Positions 26,789-34,215 of a DNA stretch of 64,000 bases are shown here, piece by piece. Numbering within the stretch: the first letter of the stretch is position 1; each line of letters opens with the position of its first letter. Made by a program: the position numbers and the translations under genes. The notes beneath the pieces are model-generated. The model was given only the letters and a program-made list of their open reading frames with translations. It did no database searches and was not told the DNA's origin. The DNA comes from Riemerella anatipestifer. Its GTDB lineage: Bacteria; Bacteroidota; Bacteroidia; Flavobacteriales; Weeksellaceae. Location of the stretch: NCBI RefSeq assembly GCF_009663465.1, contig NZ_QXHU01000005.1:27229-91228 (forward strand), written 5' to 3'.

Positions 26789-27474
26789 TAATGTTTTATA
26801 ACTTGTCTTTCTTTTACCACATAGTCCATTTTAGCATAAAACGCACACGCCTGACTATTTTCTTCTTGTGTAGGAATTTCTAAAGTACTGATATTATTTT
26901 CTTGACAATATCGCTCCACCTTCTGCAACATTTTTTTTCCTATTCCCTTTCCTTGATAGTCTGGGCATGTTGCAATAAGTCCTATTTTTCCAATAGTTCC
27001 TCTACCTCTCTGTAAAGTTACAAAAGCAATAGGAACATCTTTACCATCAACGACATAGAAAGTCTTGATTGCAAATTTTTTATTCAAACTATTGATTATC
27101 CATTGATCATAAAGTTCTTGAAATTTATGCACGCCAAAACGACTATCCAATCTAAAACGACTCATCTTACCGCTCTCATAAGCTAATTTCCTAAACGATT
27201 CCCAACCGACATTGGTTTCATCAGTATCAAAAATTTTAATTTGTGTAGCCTGTACCTCTTTCCCTTCCTCTAATTTTTTCTCAAAAATAACTTTCGTCTC
27301 CTGAAACGTTTTTTGGAAGCCTTCTATATCCAGGGAAATATCTCGTTTTTGTTTAATTACAAGCACATCAAAAAAACTTAATTCTAACAAATCATTCTTA
27401 TCATTATCATCGTCAATCGCTCCAACATTAACCCCAAAAAAATCAGTATCCCACTCTAATAGCTTAGCTTTCAT
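26776..27474 (-). CDS. wecD: dTDP-fucosamine acetyltransferase-like GNAT (WecD/RffC)
   Basis: This 232-residue protein has a C-terminal GNAT domain (IGLIATCPDYQGKGIGKKMLQKVE near residues 170-193). An N-terminal WDTDFFGVNVG and the central SRFRLDSRFG...YDQWIINSL recall WecD, which acetylates dTDP-Fuc4N to dTDP-Fuc4NAc. The neighbouring wecE supports this. An acyl group other than acetyl cannot be excluded. It overlaps both flanking genes. Confidence 0.82.
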   Translation of the reverse strand: MKAKLLEWDTDFFGVNVGAIDDDNDKNDLLELSFFDVLVIKQKRDISLDIEGFQKTFQETKVIFEKKLEEGKEVQATQIKIFDTDETNVGWESFRKLAYESGKMSRFRLDSRFGVHKFQELYDQWIINSLNKKFAIKTFYVVDGKDVPIAFVTLQRGRGTIGKIGLIATCPDYQGKGIGKKMLQKVERYCQENNISTLEIPTQEENSQACAFYAKMDYVVKERQVIKHYWKK

Positions 27475-28381
27475 AATGTTCTTCTATAATGTACACTGGT
27501 CTGTTTTTCATTTGATTATAAGCTTTCCCTAAGTATATTCCCAAGACCCCTATACAAGAGATTAGAACTCCCGACAAAAACCATATGGAAAGTATTAAAG
27601 AGGTAAAGCCCGGTTCTACAATATATCCCATTGCAAACTTGTATAGATACCATAGCCCCATAAGAAGTGAAAGCAATGACACCAATCCTCCAAAAGTAAC
27701 AAATAGCCTTAACGGCTTATCTGAGAAAGAAAATATTACATTAAAAGCTAATGAAACTAATTTTCTAAAATTGTAACTGGACTTTCCTTCTCCCCTTTTT
27801 GAATGTTCCACCTCAATACTCGCCGTAGTATACCCTACAAAATTAATAAACAAAGGAAAAAACTTAATATAATCTCCAATAGATTTAACAGCCTCTATAA
27901 CCTCTCTGTGATATATACCAAAATTAGCCACCTCTCTGTTTATCTTCATCCCTGATAAATAGTTGAACAACCTATAAAAAATATTAGAACTCAATATTTT
28001 TAGTAATTTGTCTTTCCTTTGTCTCCTTCTTGCAGTAACGATCTTATAACCTTCTTTTGCTTTTTTGTACAACTTCTCAATCTCCTTAGGCTGGTCTTGC
28101 ATATCACAATCCATCACGACAACCCAATCTCCTGAAACCCTGCTCAGTCCGGCAAAAATGGTTGCGTGTTGTCCAAAATTTCTGCTTAATCTATACACTT
28201 TTAGATTCTCACTTTCCGCAGAAAGTGCTTTCATTACCTCCCAAGAGTTATCAGGACTTCGGTCATCTACCAAAATAATCTCATAAGGCTCTGCAATTTT
28301 CTGCATCACCCTATGAATTTCAGCCACCAAAGTAGGCAATATCTTTTCTGCTCTATAAACCGGACTTACTATACTTATCAT
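27464..28381 (-). CDS. GT2 polyprenyl-phosphate glycosyltransferase (DPM1/GtrB-like)
   Basis: This 305-residue protein has a cytosolic GT2 domain: SIVSPVYRAEKILPTLV, EIILVDDRSPDNSW, and WVVVMDCDMQDQPKEIEKL with the DxD-type metal site. Two C-terminal transmembrane helices follow (about 228-250 and 262-286). This is the GtrB/dolichol-phosphate-mannose-synthase layout: such enzymes load one sugar from a nucleotide onto undecaprenyl phosphate, to be used later by a periplasmic transferase. The donor here is plausibly dTDP-Fuc4NAc, judged from adjacent genes. Confidence 0.87.
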   Translation of the reverse strand: MISIVSPVYRAEKILPTLVAEIHRVMQKIAEPYEIILVDDRSPDNSWEVMKALSAESENLKVYRLSRNFGQHATIFAGLSRVSGDWVVVMDCDMQDQPKEIEKLYKKAKEGYKIVTARRRQRKDKLLKILSSNIFYRLFNYLSGMKINREVANFGIYHREVIEAVKSIGDYIKFFPLFINFVGYTTASIEVEHSKRGEGKSSYNFRKLVSLAFNVIFSFSDKPLRLFVTFGGLVSLLSLLMGLWYLYKFAMGYIVEPGFTSLILSIWFLSGVLISCIGVLGIYLGKAYNQMKNRPVYIIEEHYES

Positions 28382-28384
28382 TAG

Positions 28385-29464
28385 CTATGAATACTGTTTT
28401 TCGTAATATTCTTGATAAGCCCCACTGGTTACATTTTCCAACCAATCTTGATTATTTAAAAACCAATCAATAGTCTTAGCCAAACCTTCTTCAAAAGTAA
28501 CGCTTGGTTTCCAGCCTAAATTTTTATTGAGTTTCGTAGCATCTATCGCATAGCGTTTGTCGTGCCCAGGACGGTCTTTCACGAAAGTGATTAACTTTTC
28601 GGAATATCCTTCTGGACGACCTAACTTGGCATCCATCTGTTTGATAAGTTCTTTAATTAAATCAATATTTTGCCACTCGTTCCAACCGCCAATATTGTAA
28701 GTTTCGCCTGTTTTAGCTTCGTGGAAAATTTGGAAAATCGCCTTTGCATGATCTATGACAAACAGCCAATCTCTCGTATATTTACCATCGCCATAAATAG
28801 GTAACGGTTTCTCGTTGATAATATTAGATATACAAAGCGGAATTAATTTTTCAGGAAAATGATTTGGACCGTAATTGTTGGAACAATTAGACACAATAAA
28901 AGGCATTCCGTAAGTGTTACCATACGCTCTTACCAAATGGTCGGAAGCCGCTTTACTCGCCGAATAAGGTGATTTTGGATCGTAAGGCGTTTCTTCGGTG
29001 AAGAACCCTGTTTCGCCCAAAGCCCCATAAACCTCATCAGTAGAAACATGATAAAATAAATTTTGTCTTGGTTCGTTTGGGAAATTCCCGTGTGTATGCT
29101 CTGGATTAAGCGTCCAAAACTCACGACAAAGATTTAACAGATTAGCCGTACCCATCACATTGGTATTGATAAAGGCATTAGGGTCGGTAATACTTCTATC
29201 CACGTGGCTCTCCGCCGCCAAATGCACCACCGCATCAGGCTGATGTTTTTCAAATACCTTTCTTAACTCTTCTACTTTGGTAATATCTGCCTTTTCAAAA
29301 GTGTAGTTGGGTTCGTTTTCAATATCTTTTAAATTCTCTAAATTGCCCGCATAAGTTAGGGCATCTAAATTGATTATTTTGGTATTAGGCAAGTTTTTTA
29401 CAAACTCTCTTACCACATGAGAGCCAATAAAACCTGCACCTCCCGTTATTATAATTGATTTCAT
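28385..29464 (-). CDS. rmlB: dTDP-glucose 4,6-dehydratase
   Basis: This 359-residue SDR enzyme has the NAD motif TGGAGFIGSH at residues 6-15, LDALTYAGNLENL, HLAAESHVDRSI, STDEVYG and the catalytic YSASKAASD. It converts dTDP-glucose to dTDP-4-keto-6-deoxyglucose, the branch point for rhamnose and for Fuc4NAc. It lies 16 bases after rmlC and 3 bases before the GtrB-like gene. Confidence 0.96.
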   Translation of the reverse strand: MKSIIITGGAGFIGSHVVREFVKNLPNTKIINLDALTYAGNLENLKDIENEPNYTFEKADITKVEELRKVFEKHQPDAVVHLAAESHVDRSITDPNAFINTNVMGTANLLNLCREFWTLNPEHTHGNFPNEPRQNLFYHVSTDEVYGALGETGFFTEETPYDPKSPYSASKAASDHLVRAYGNTYGMPFIVSNCSNNYGPNHFPEKLIPLCISNIINEKPLPIYGDGKYTRDWLFVIDHAKAIFQIFHEAKTGETYNIGGWNEWQNIDLIKELIKQMDAKLGRPEGYSEKLITFVKDRPGHDKRYAIDATKLNKNLGWKPSVTFEEGLAKTIDWFLNNQDWLENVTSGAYQEYYEKQYS

Positions 29465-29480
29465 TTCTTTTGTATTTTTT

Positions 29481-30026
29481 TTAATAATTTTTCTCGGAAA
29501 ACAAAGCCTGTACTTTATCTTTTTCGGAAAGAATAATGTCTGCCTCCTCCAACTTCCAATCTATCGCTAAATCCACATCATTCCAAAGGATTCCACCTTC
29601 AGACTCCTTATTGTAAAAATTATCACATTTATAGGCAAAAACTGCCGTTTCACTCAACACAGCAAAACCGTGGGCAAAGCCTCTCGGTACATAAAACTGT
29701 AACTTATTTTCTGCCGTTAATTCCACTCCATACCATTTCCCAAACGAAGGCGAATCTTCCCTTAAATCCACCGCCACATCCCAAACTTTTCCTTCTAAGC
29801 AAGATACAAGTTTCGCTTGAGCATGCTCTCCTTTCTGCAAGTGCAACCCTCTAAGAACCCCGTAAGACGATTTAGATATATTATCTTGAACGAAACGACC
29901 GTTCATGCCCGTAAGTTCCTCAAATTTTTTCTCGTTAAACTTCTCGTAAAAGTAGCCTCTCTCATCTTCAAAAATGGTAGGCTCTATAATATAGCAGTCT
30001 TTTAATGGTGTTTCTTTTATATTCAT
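29481..30026 (-). CDS. rmlC: dTDP-4-dehydrorhamnose 3,5-epimerase
   Basis: About 181 residues from the ATG at 30026 (MNIKETPLKD). The frame is open to 30047, but those codons overlap a promoter-like element. It is a cupin-fold epimerase with FEDERGYFYEKFN, SSYGVLRGLHLQ (catalytic His) and PRGFAHGFAVLS. It makes dTDP-4-keto-L-rhamnose, which needs RmlD to become dTDP-L-rhamnose. No rmlD is present in this locus. Confidence 0.95.
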   Translation of the reverse strand: MNIKETPLKDCYIIEPTIFEDERGYFYEKFNEKKFEELTGMNGRFVQDNISKSSYGVLRGLHLQKGEHAQAKLVSCLEGKVWDVAVDLREDSPSFGKWYGVELTAENKLQFYVPRGFAHGFAVLSETAVFAYKCDNFYNKESEGGILWNDVDLAIDWKLEEADIILSEKDKVQALFSEKNY

Positions 30027-30044
30027 AATCTTGTATATACTGTA

Positions 30045-30052
30045 CAAAAATA
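30045..30052 (-). promoter_or_regulatory. Candidate internal promoter before rmlC
   Basis: The minus strand reads TATTTTTG (TAnnTTTG), 18 bases before the rmlC ATG at 30026. It would let the rmlC-to-rmlA group be transcribed apart from the upstream polysaccharide genes. No -33 TTTG is seen. Confidence 0.4.
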
Positions 30053-30059
30053 AAGTTTT

Positions 30060-30644
30060 TTACTTATTAAAAAAAATACCACAAGTTTTTAGTAATATTC
30101 TTATATCTTCCTTAAAAGATACTCTTTCTAAATACTCTAAATTTAGTTTGATTTTGTGTGGAAAAATAATCTCGTCGTTATATTTCAATGGGTTCTCTTT
30201 TTGATTTAAAAGATACTCTTCGTTTCGGTATTCTAAGCTGGCTTCCGATAAAAGACCAGGCTTTAAAATCAATAATTTTCTATCTTCTCCCTTGAGACTG
30301 TCATAATAGCCCGACACATCTGGACGAGGACCGATGAAACTCATCTCACCTTTCAAAATATTAAACAATTGGGGAAGCTCATCCAACTTAGTTTTTCTTA
30401 AAAAAGCTCCGACCTTTGATATTTTACGGGAAACCGGACGAATGGTTTTAAACTTATATATCCTAAATAGCTTGCCATACTGCCCCACTCTATCCTGCAC
30501 AAAAATCCCATAGGAAAATGTATCTACGGATACCAAAATGAACAACATCAAAAGCAACGGAGAGATAACCACAATAACAACCCCCGCTAAAATTATAGCG
30601 AGTGTATATTTTATTTTCAGATAGGTGTATGGTTCCCCTTTCAT
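30060..30644 (-). CDS. Phosphoglycosyl transferase (short WcaJ/PglC-type), first of two
   Basis: About 195 residues from the ATG at 30644 (MKGEPYTYLKIK). The frame is open to 30734, but that extension reads through a GC-rich repeat-like element and looks spurious. One N-terminal membrane helix (about residues 14-38) precedes QDRVGQYGKLFRIYKFKT, RKTKLDELPQLFNILKGEMSFIGPRPD (catalytic Asp-Glu and the PRP motif) and LKPGLLSEASLEYRNEE. The family starts glycan assembly by moving a sugar-phosphate to undecaprenyl phosphate. It has a second copy nearby at 31936-32484. Confidence 0.9.
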   Translation of the reverse strand: MKGEPYTYLKIKYTLAIILAGVVIVVISPLLLMLFILVSVDTFSYGIFVQDRVGQYGKLFRIYKFKTIRPVSRKISKVGAFLRKTKLDELPQLFNILKGEMSFIGPRPDVSGYYDSLKGEDRKLLILKPGLLSEASLEYRNEEYLLNQKENPLKYNDEIIFPHKIKLNLEYLERVSFKEDIRILLKTCGIFFNK

Positions 30645-30659
30645 ATACTCATTTTTATT

Positions 30660-30794
30660 TACCCACCGCACCCGCGTAAGGGATAGAGTGGATCCCCCGA
30701 AGGGAAGACGCCGCGGAGCGAAGCGGAGCGGCAATGACCGAGGCGTATGAACGATAGCCCGACCCCAGCGATTGGCAATAGCGTTGGAGAGGGA
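30660..30794. repeat. GC-rich intergenic element, candidate dispersed repeat
   Basis: About 135 bases that are far richer in G+C than anything around them. They contain self-complementary pieces: CCC-CGAA-GGG, the palindromes CCGCGG and GGATCC, GCCGC/GCGGC arms around GGAGCGAAGCGG, and GGGATA repeated near both ends. It fills the gap between two polysaccharide genes. Its composition suggests a dispersed extragenic repeat of the kind found in flavobacterial genomes, but only one copy is in this window, so repetition is not shown here. Confidence 0.55.
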
Positions 30795-30800
30795 TACACC

Positions 30801-31934
30801 CTAACCTTTCAGTTTATAAACCACTTCTGATATTCTCTGTCTATCCGCATCGGTTAAATTAGACCCCGAAGGCAAACACAATCCGTTTTCAAACAACTGC
30901 TCTGCCACCCGACCGCCGTAATACGGAGCATCAGCAAAAACAGGTTGCAAATGCATTGGCTTCCATAATGGACGAGATTCGATATTATCTTCCAAAAATT
31001 TCAAGCGTAAATCCTCTCTGGAAAAACCGGACTTTTGAGCATCAATCACCACCGCTGATAGCCAATGGTTGGAAAAATAATCTTCCGATGGCTCTGTGAA
31101 CACCTCTACACCTTCCATATTTTTGAACAAATCGATATAAAACTGATGATTGGCTCTTCGTTGAGAAATCCTTTCATCTAAAACTTCCATTTGTCCACAC
31201 CCTATTCCTGCACAAATGTTGCTCATTCTATAATTGTACCCAATTTCTGAATGCTGGTAATGTGGTGCGTTATCTCTTGCCTGGGTAGATAAAAACACGG
31301 CTTTATCCTTCTGCTCCGAGGTCTTGCAAATCAACGCTCCGCCCCCCGAAGTGGTGATGATTTTGTTACCATTGAAACTCAAAATACTCATCTCTCCAAA
31401 AGTGCCGCATTTCTGTCCTTTATAGCTACTTCCCAATGCCTCTGCTGCATCTTCAATGATTGGAATTTCATATTTAGAAGCAACTGCTGTCAGTTCGTTC
31501 ATTTTTGCAGGCATTCCGTAAAGGTGGACCACAATAATGGCTTTTGGCTTTTTACCTTTAGACAGTCTATCTTTGATGGCTTCTTCCAAAGCCACAGGAC
31601 ACATATTCCAAGTTTCTTTTTCGCTATCCACAAACACAGGTGTTGCCCCTTGATAAGCAATCGGATTCGCCGATGCCGAAAAAGTCATGCTCTGACAAAT
31701 GACCTCATCGCCCGCCTTAACCCCTAAAATAATCAAAGCCAAATGTAAGGCGGCAGTGCCTGTATTTAATACAATAGGAAAAATACTTCCTCCAAGCCAT
31801 ACCCTCAATTTATCCTCAAACAACTCTATATTTTGCCCTAAAGTAGAAATATAGTTCTCCTGAAATGCTCTTTTCAAATAAAGCATTTCTGAACCCGACA
31901 TATGTGGTGAAGATAAAGAAAGTTTTGTTTTCAT
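30801..31934 (-). CDS. DegT/DnrJ/EryC1 family nucleotide-sugar aminotransferase (PglE-like)
   Basis: This 377-residue PLP enzyme has LNTGTAALHLALI, CQSMTFSASANPIAYQG, IEDAAEALGSSYKGQKCGTFG and the PLP lysine in SFNGNKIIT (K191). The pattern is that of PglE/WbpE-like transaminases that put an amino group on a UDP-4-keto or 3-keto sugar. A UDP-4-keto-6-deoxy-HexNAc from the dehydratase at 47950-49878 is a plausible substrate. No matching LbH-type acetyltransferase (PglD) is seen. It is followed by the GC-rich element. Confidence 0.88.
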   Translation of the reverse strand: MKTKLSLSSPHMSGSEMLYLKRAFQENYISTLGQNIELFEDKLRVWLGGSIFPIVLNTGTAALHLALIILGVKAGDEVICQSMTFSASANPIAYQGATPVFVDSEKETWNMCPVALEEAIKDRLSKGKKPKAIIVVHLYGMPAKMNELTAVASKYEIPIIEDAAEALGSSYKGQKCGTFGEMSILSFNGNKIITTSGGGALICKTSEQKDKAVFLSTQARDNAPHYQHSEIGYNYRMSNICAGIGCGQMEVLDERISQRRANHQFYIDLFKNMEGVEVFTEPSEDYFSNHWLSAVVIDAQKSGFSREDLRLKFLEDNIESRPLWKPMHLQPVFADAPYYGGRVAEQLFENGLCLPSGSNLTDADRQRISEVVYKLKG

Positions 31935-31935
31935 T

Positions 31936-32484
31936 TTATTTCACTCTATCCCCTTGACCTTTTCCCCCAACCGTAGCAAATATATAATAAAAGTACTTAC
32001 TCAATGTTAAAGTTTGATACAGCTGAGCATCTAGCTCTGCCAATTTTTTGGGAGTGGACATATCCACTTCGTTAATTTGAGCCAACCCCGTAATCCCAGG
32101 CAAAAAATTATACACACCTAATTTTTCTCGTTCTTCAATCAGTTCAGTTTGATTAAATAAATTAGGTCTCGCTCCTACCAAACTCATATCCCCCTTAAGC
32201 ACATTAAACAACTGTGGAAGTTCGTCCAGTTTGGTCTTCCTCAAAAACGCACCGAATTTCGTAATTGAGGCCTGACTGGCCAAATGCGAAGCCACTGACT
32301 TAGTATCCTTATGCATCGTACGAAATTTGTATAAATTAAAGGGCTTTTTATTTTTACCCACCCGCTCTTGCACAAATATAGGGGAACCTGTGTCAAATAA
32401 ACCTATCACATACAAAACCAAACCAATAGGCCACAAAAACAACAGCCCAAAAAACGATGCTAAAAAATCTATCAATCTTATCAT
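31936..32484 (-). CDS. Phosphoglycosyl transferase (PglC-type), second of two
   Basis: This 182-residue monotopic enzyme has an N-terminal membrane helix (residues 4-27), QERVGKNKKPFNLYKFRTM, RKTKLDELPQLFNVLKGDMSLVGARPN and LPGITGLAQINEVD. This is the more canonical PglC-like copy, with the PGITGLAQ motif. It would start repeat-unit synthesis on undecaprenyl phosphate, perhaps with a QuiNAc- or FucNAc-type sugar made by the adjacent reductase. It is 1 base from the aminotransferase and 5 bases from the reductase. Confidence 0.92.
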   Translation of the reverse strand: MIRLIDFLASFFGLLFLWPIGLVLYVIGLFDTGSPIFVQERVGKNKKPFNLYKFRTMHKDTKSVASHLASQASITKFGAFLRKTKLDELPQLFNVLKGDMSLVGARPNLFNQTELIEEREKLGVYNFLPGITGLAQINEVDMSTPKKLAELDAQLYQTLTLSKYFYYIFATVGGKGQGDRVK

Positions 32485-32489
32485 GAAAT

Positions 32490-33389
32490 TTATTTTTTAT
32501 TGTGAAAACTCTTTAGGGTCTTTATTAAGCCTTCCTCAGCCGTATAAGGTAACTTTTCTATCCCTAAAGCCGATTTTATTTTTTGGTTAGAGACCACCAA
32601 ATTCCCCGTCATTTTTCTTAGCCTTTTTGTATTTAAAGGAATAGGAAAAACATCTCCCACCTTTGCTATTACTTGAACTAAAAATTTTGGCAGACTCACT
32701 TTCAAGTTCTTCCTATTTGTTACTTTTTCAATTATAGATATAATTTCCTTAGTTGAAACCGCCTCATCATCTGCGATATGATAAATTCCACTTTCCAAGT
32801 TTTTACCATTTTCTATAATTTCTTTGATAAAAAAAGTAAAATTATCAATCGAAATAAAAGAACGACGATTATTAAAAGAAGCTAACGGATAAGGAATCCC
32901 TTTGCTTATTAGTTTATACAAAAGTCCTAAATTCCCTTTATCGCCCTGCCCATGAACCATCGGTGGGCGAAGAATAATTAGCTTTTTATTTGGTGGTATT
33001 TGCTGTTCCAAAAGCCACTCTTCTCCTGCTCTTTTTGATTTTCCATACCAAGAATAAGGATTGCAACAATCGGCTTCTATCAAAGGTTTATTTGATTCAA
33101 ACTCCTCTATTGCAGCAATGCTACTAACATGAATCATCATTTCCGCATCAGAGTTCAAAAAAACATTGAATATCTCTTTAACCAATTCTAAATTAGCGAA
33201 ATAAAAATCTTTTTCAGTAGCCTCTCTTTTATGATCGTGAGCCTTACCAACTAAATTTATTACTATACCTGCATCGGACATACATTGTTTCCAATCCTTA
33301 TCTCTCAAAGAAATACCTTTTGAATTTGAGAAGTTTCTGAGAAGATTTTGACCAATGAAACTAGACGAACCTAAGATTGAAATATTCAT
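32490..33389 (-). CDS. NAD-dependent sugar 4-ketoreductase/epimerase (WbpV-like)
   Basis: This 299-residue SDR protein has the motif ILGSSSFIGQNLL at residues 4-16, VINLVGKAHD, HVSSIAA and the catalytic YGKSKRAGEEW. The VGKAHD variant and placement next to a PGT match the WbpV-like reductases that turn UDP-4-keto-6-deoxy-GlcNAc into UDP-QuiNAc (or FucNAc). It overlaps the preceding GT gene by 4 bases. Confidence 0.85.
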   Translation of the reverse strand: MNISILGSSSFIGQNLLRNFSNSKGISLRDKDWKQCMSDAGIVINLVGKAHDHKREATEKDFYFANLELVKEIFNVFLNSDAEMMIHVSSIAAIEEFESNKPLIEADCCNPYSWYGKSKRAGEEWLLEQQIPPNKKLIILRPPMVHGQGDKGNLGLLYKLISKGIPYPLASFNNRRSFISIDNFTFFIKEIIENGKNLESGIYHIADDEAVSTKEIISIIEKVTNRKNLKVSLPKFLVQVIAKVGDVFPIPLNTKRLRKMTGNLVVSNQKIKSALGIEKLPYTAEEGLIKTLKSFHNKK

Positions 33390-34210
33390 TTTCTCAATTT
33401 TTGTAGTGTTTGGTTATTAATTTTCTTTCGTTCTTTATCAAAAAACCACCCCCACTTATTAAAATAGTATATTGCCGATTGTATTCCTATTTTTGTCAAC
33501 CGCCAAGATTTATGTGAACCTTTTTCAAAATGATGATAAATAGAAACGTTCGGATAAAATACGGTTCTGAAACCATTTGCTATTAGTCTTCTACATAAAT
33601 CTGTTTCTTCTCCATACATAAAAATTTTCTCGTCAAATAACCCTGTTTTTTTGACTGCCTCCAATCTTAAAAACATAAAACAGCCTGACAAATATGGAAC
33701 ATCCATCGTTTTATCATAATTGGTAAATCTTAATTCAAATAATTGGTTTCTTTTTTCAACCATTTTCTTGAAAGGATTAAATCTTCTCCCAATCCAATCG
33801 TACGGTGTCGGTAATAACTTACACAAATACTGAATATTTCCATCTGGATAATACACTTTGGGCATTACATTAGCTATAGACACATCAGTTTCCATATAAT
33901 TTATTATCTCTCGTATTACATCCTCATTAAAATAAACATCAGGATTCAACACCAAATGATATTTAGAGTTTTCATTCATTGCCTTTTTTATTGCAATATT
34001 ATGAGCTGCACCAAAACCAGGATTAGATGGATTAAAAATATAGACAACATTAGAATGTTCCACTATATCTTTTAAATCATCAGTAGGTGAATTATCCACT
34101 AAATATAGAATACTTTTGAAATCCATTTTTGAATTCAAAAAGCTATTGATAGCTTCCTGTAACTTTTTTCTCTCGTTCTTATATAATACAATACTAGCTG
34201 TTACAATCAT
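33386..34210 (-). CDS. GT2 glycosyltransferase (rhamnosyltransferase-like)
   Basis: This 274-residue GT2 enzyme has ASIVLYKNERKKLQEAI, LYLVDNSPTDDL, NPGFGAAHNIAIKKA, LVLNPDVYF (DxD-like) and MYGEETDLCRRLIANG, the ED/TDL acceptor-side motif of WbbL-like rhamnosyltransferases. The true donor cannot be read from sequence; no rmlD is nearby. It probably acts on the lipid-linked oligosaccharide at the cytosolic face of the inner membrane. Confidence 0.88.
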   Translation of the reverse strand: MIVTASIVLYKNERKKLQEAINSFLNSKMDFKSILYLVDNSPTDDLKDIVEHSNVVYIFNPSNPGFGAAHNIAIKKAMNENSKYHLVLNPDVYFNEDVIREIINYMETDVSIANVMPKVYYPDGNIQYLCKLLPTPYDWIGRRFNPFKKMVEKRNQLFELRFTNYDKTMDVPYLSGCFMFLRLEAVKKTGLFDEKIFMYGEETDLCRRLIANGFRTVFYPNVSIYHHFEKGSHKSWRLTKIGIQSAIYYFNKWGWFFDKERKKINNQTLQKLRK

Positions 34211-34215
34211 TACAA

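Noticed and set aside
30645..30734. In-frame 30-residue N-terminal extension of the phosphoglycosyl transferase
   Set aside because: It reads through the GC-rich repeat-like element, is rich in Arg/Pro unlike the rest of the protein, and the family begins at the membrane helix after MKGEPYTY.
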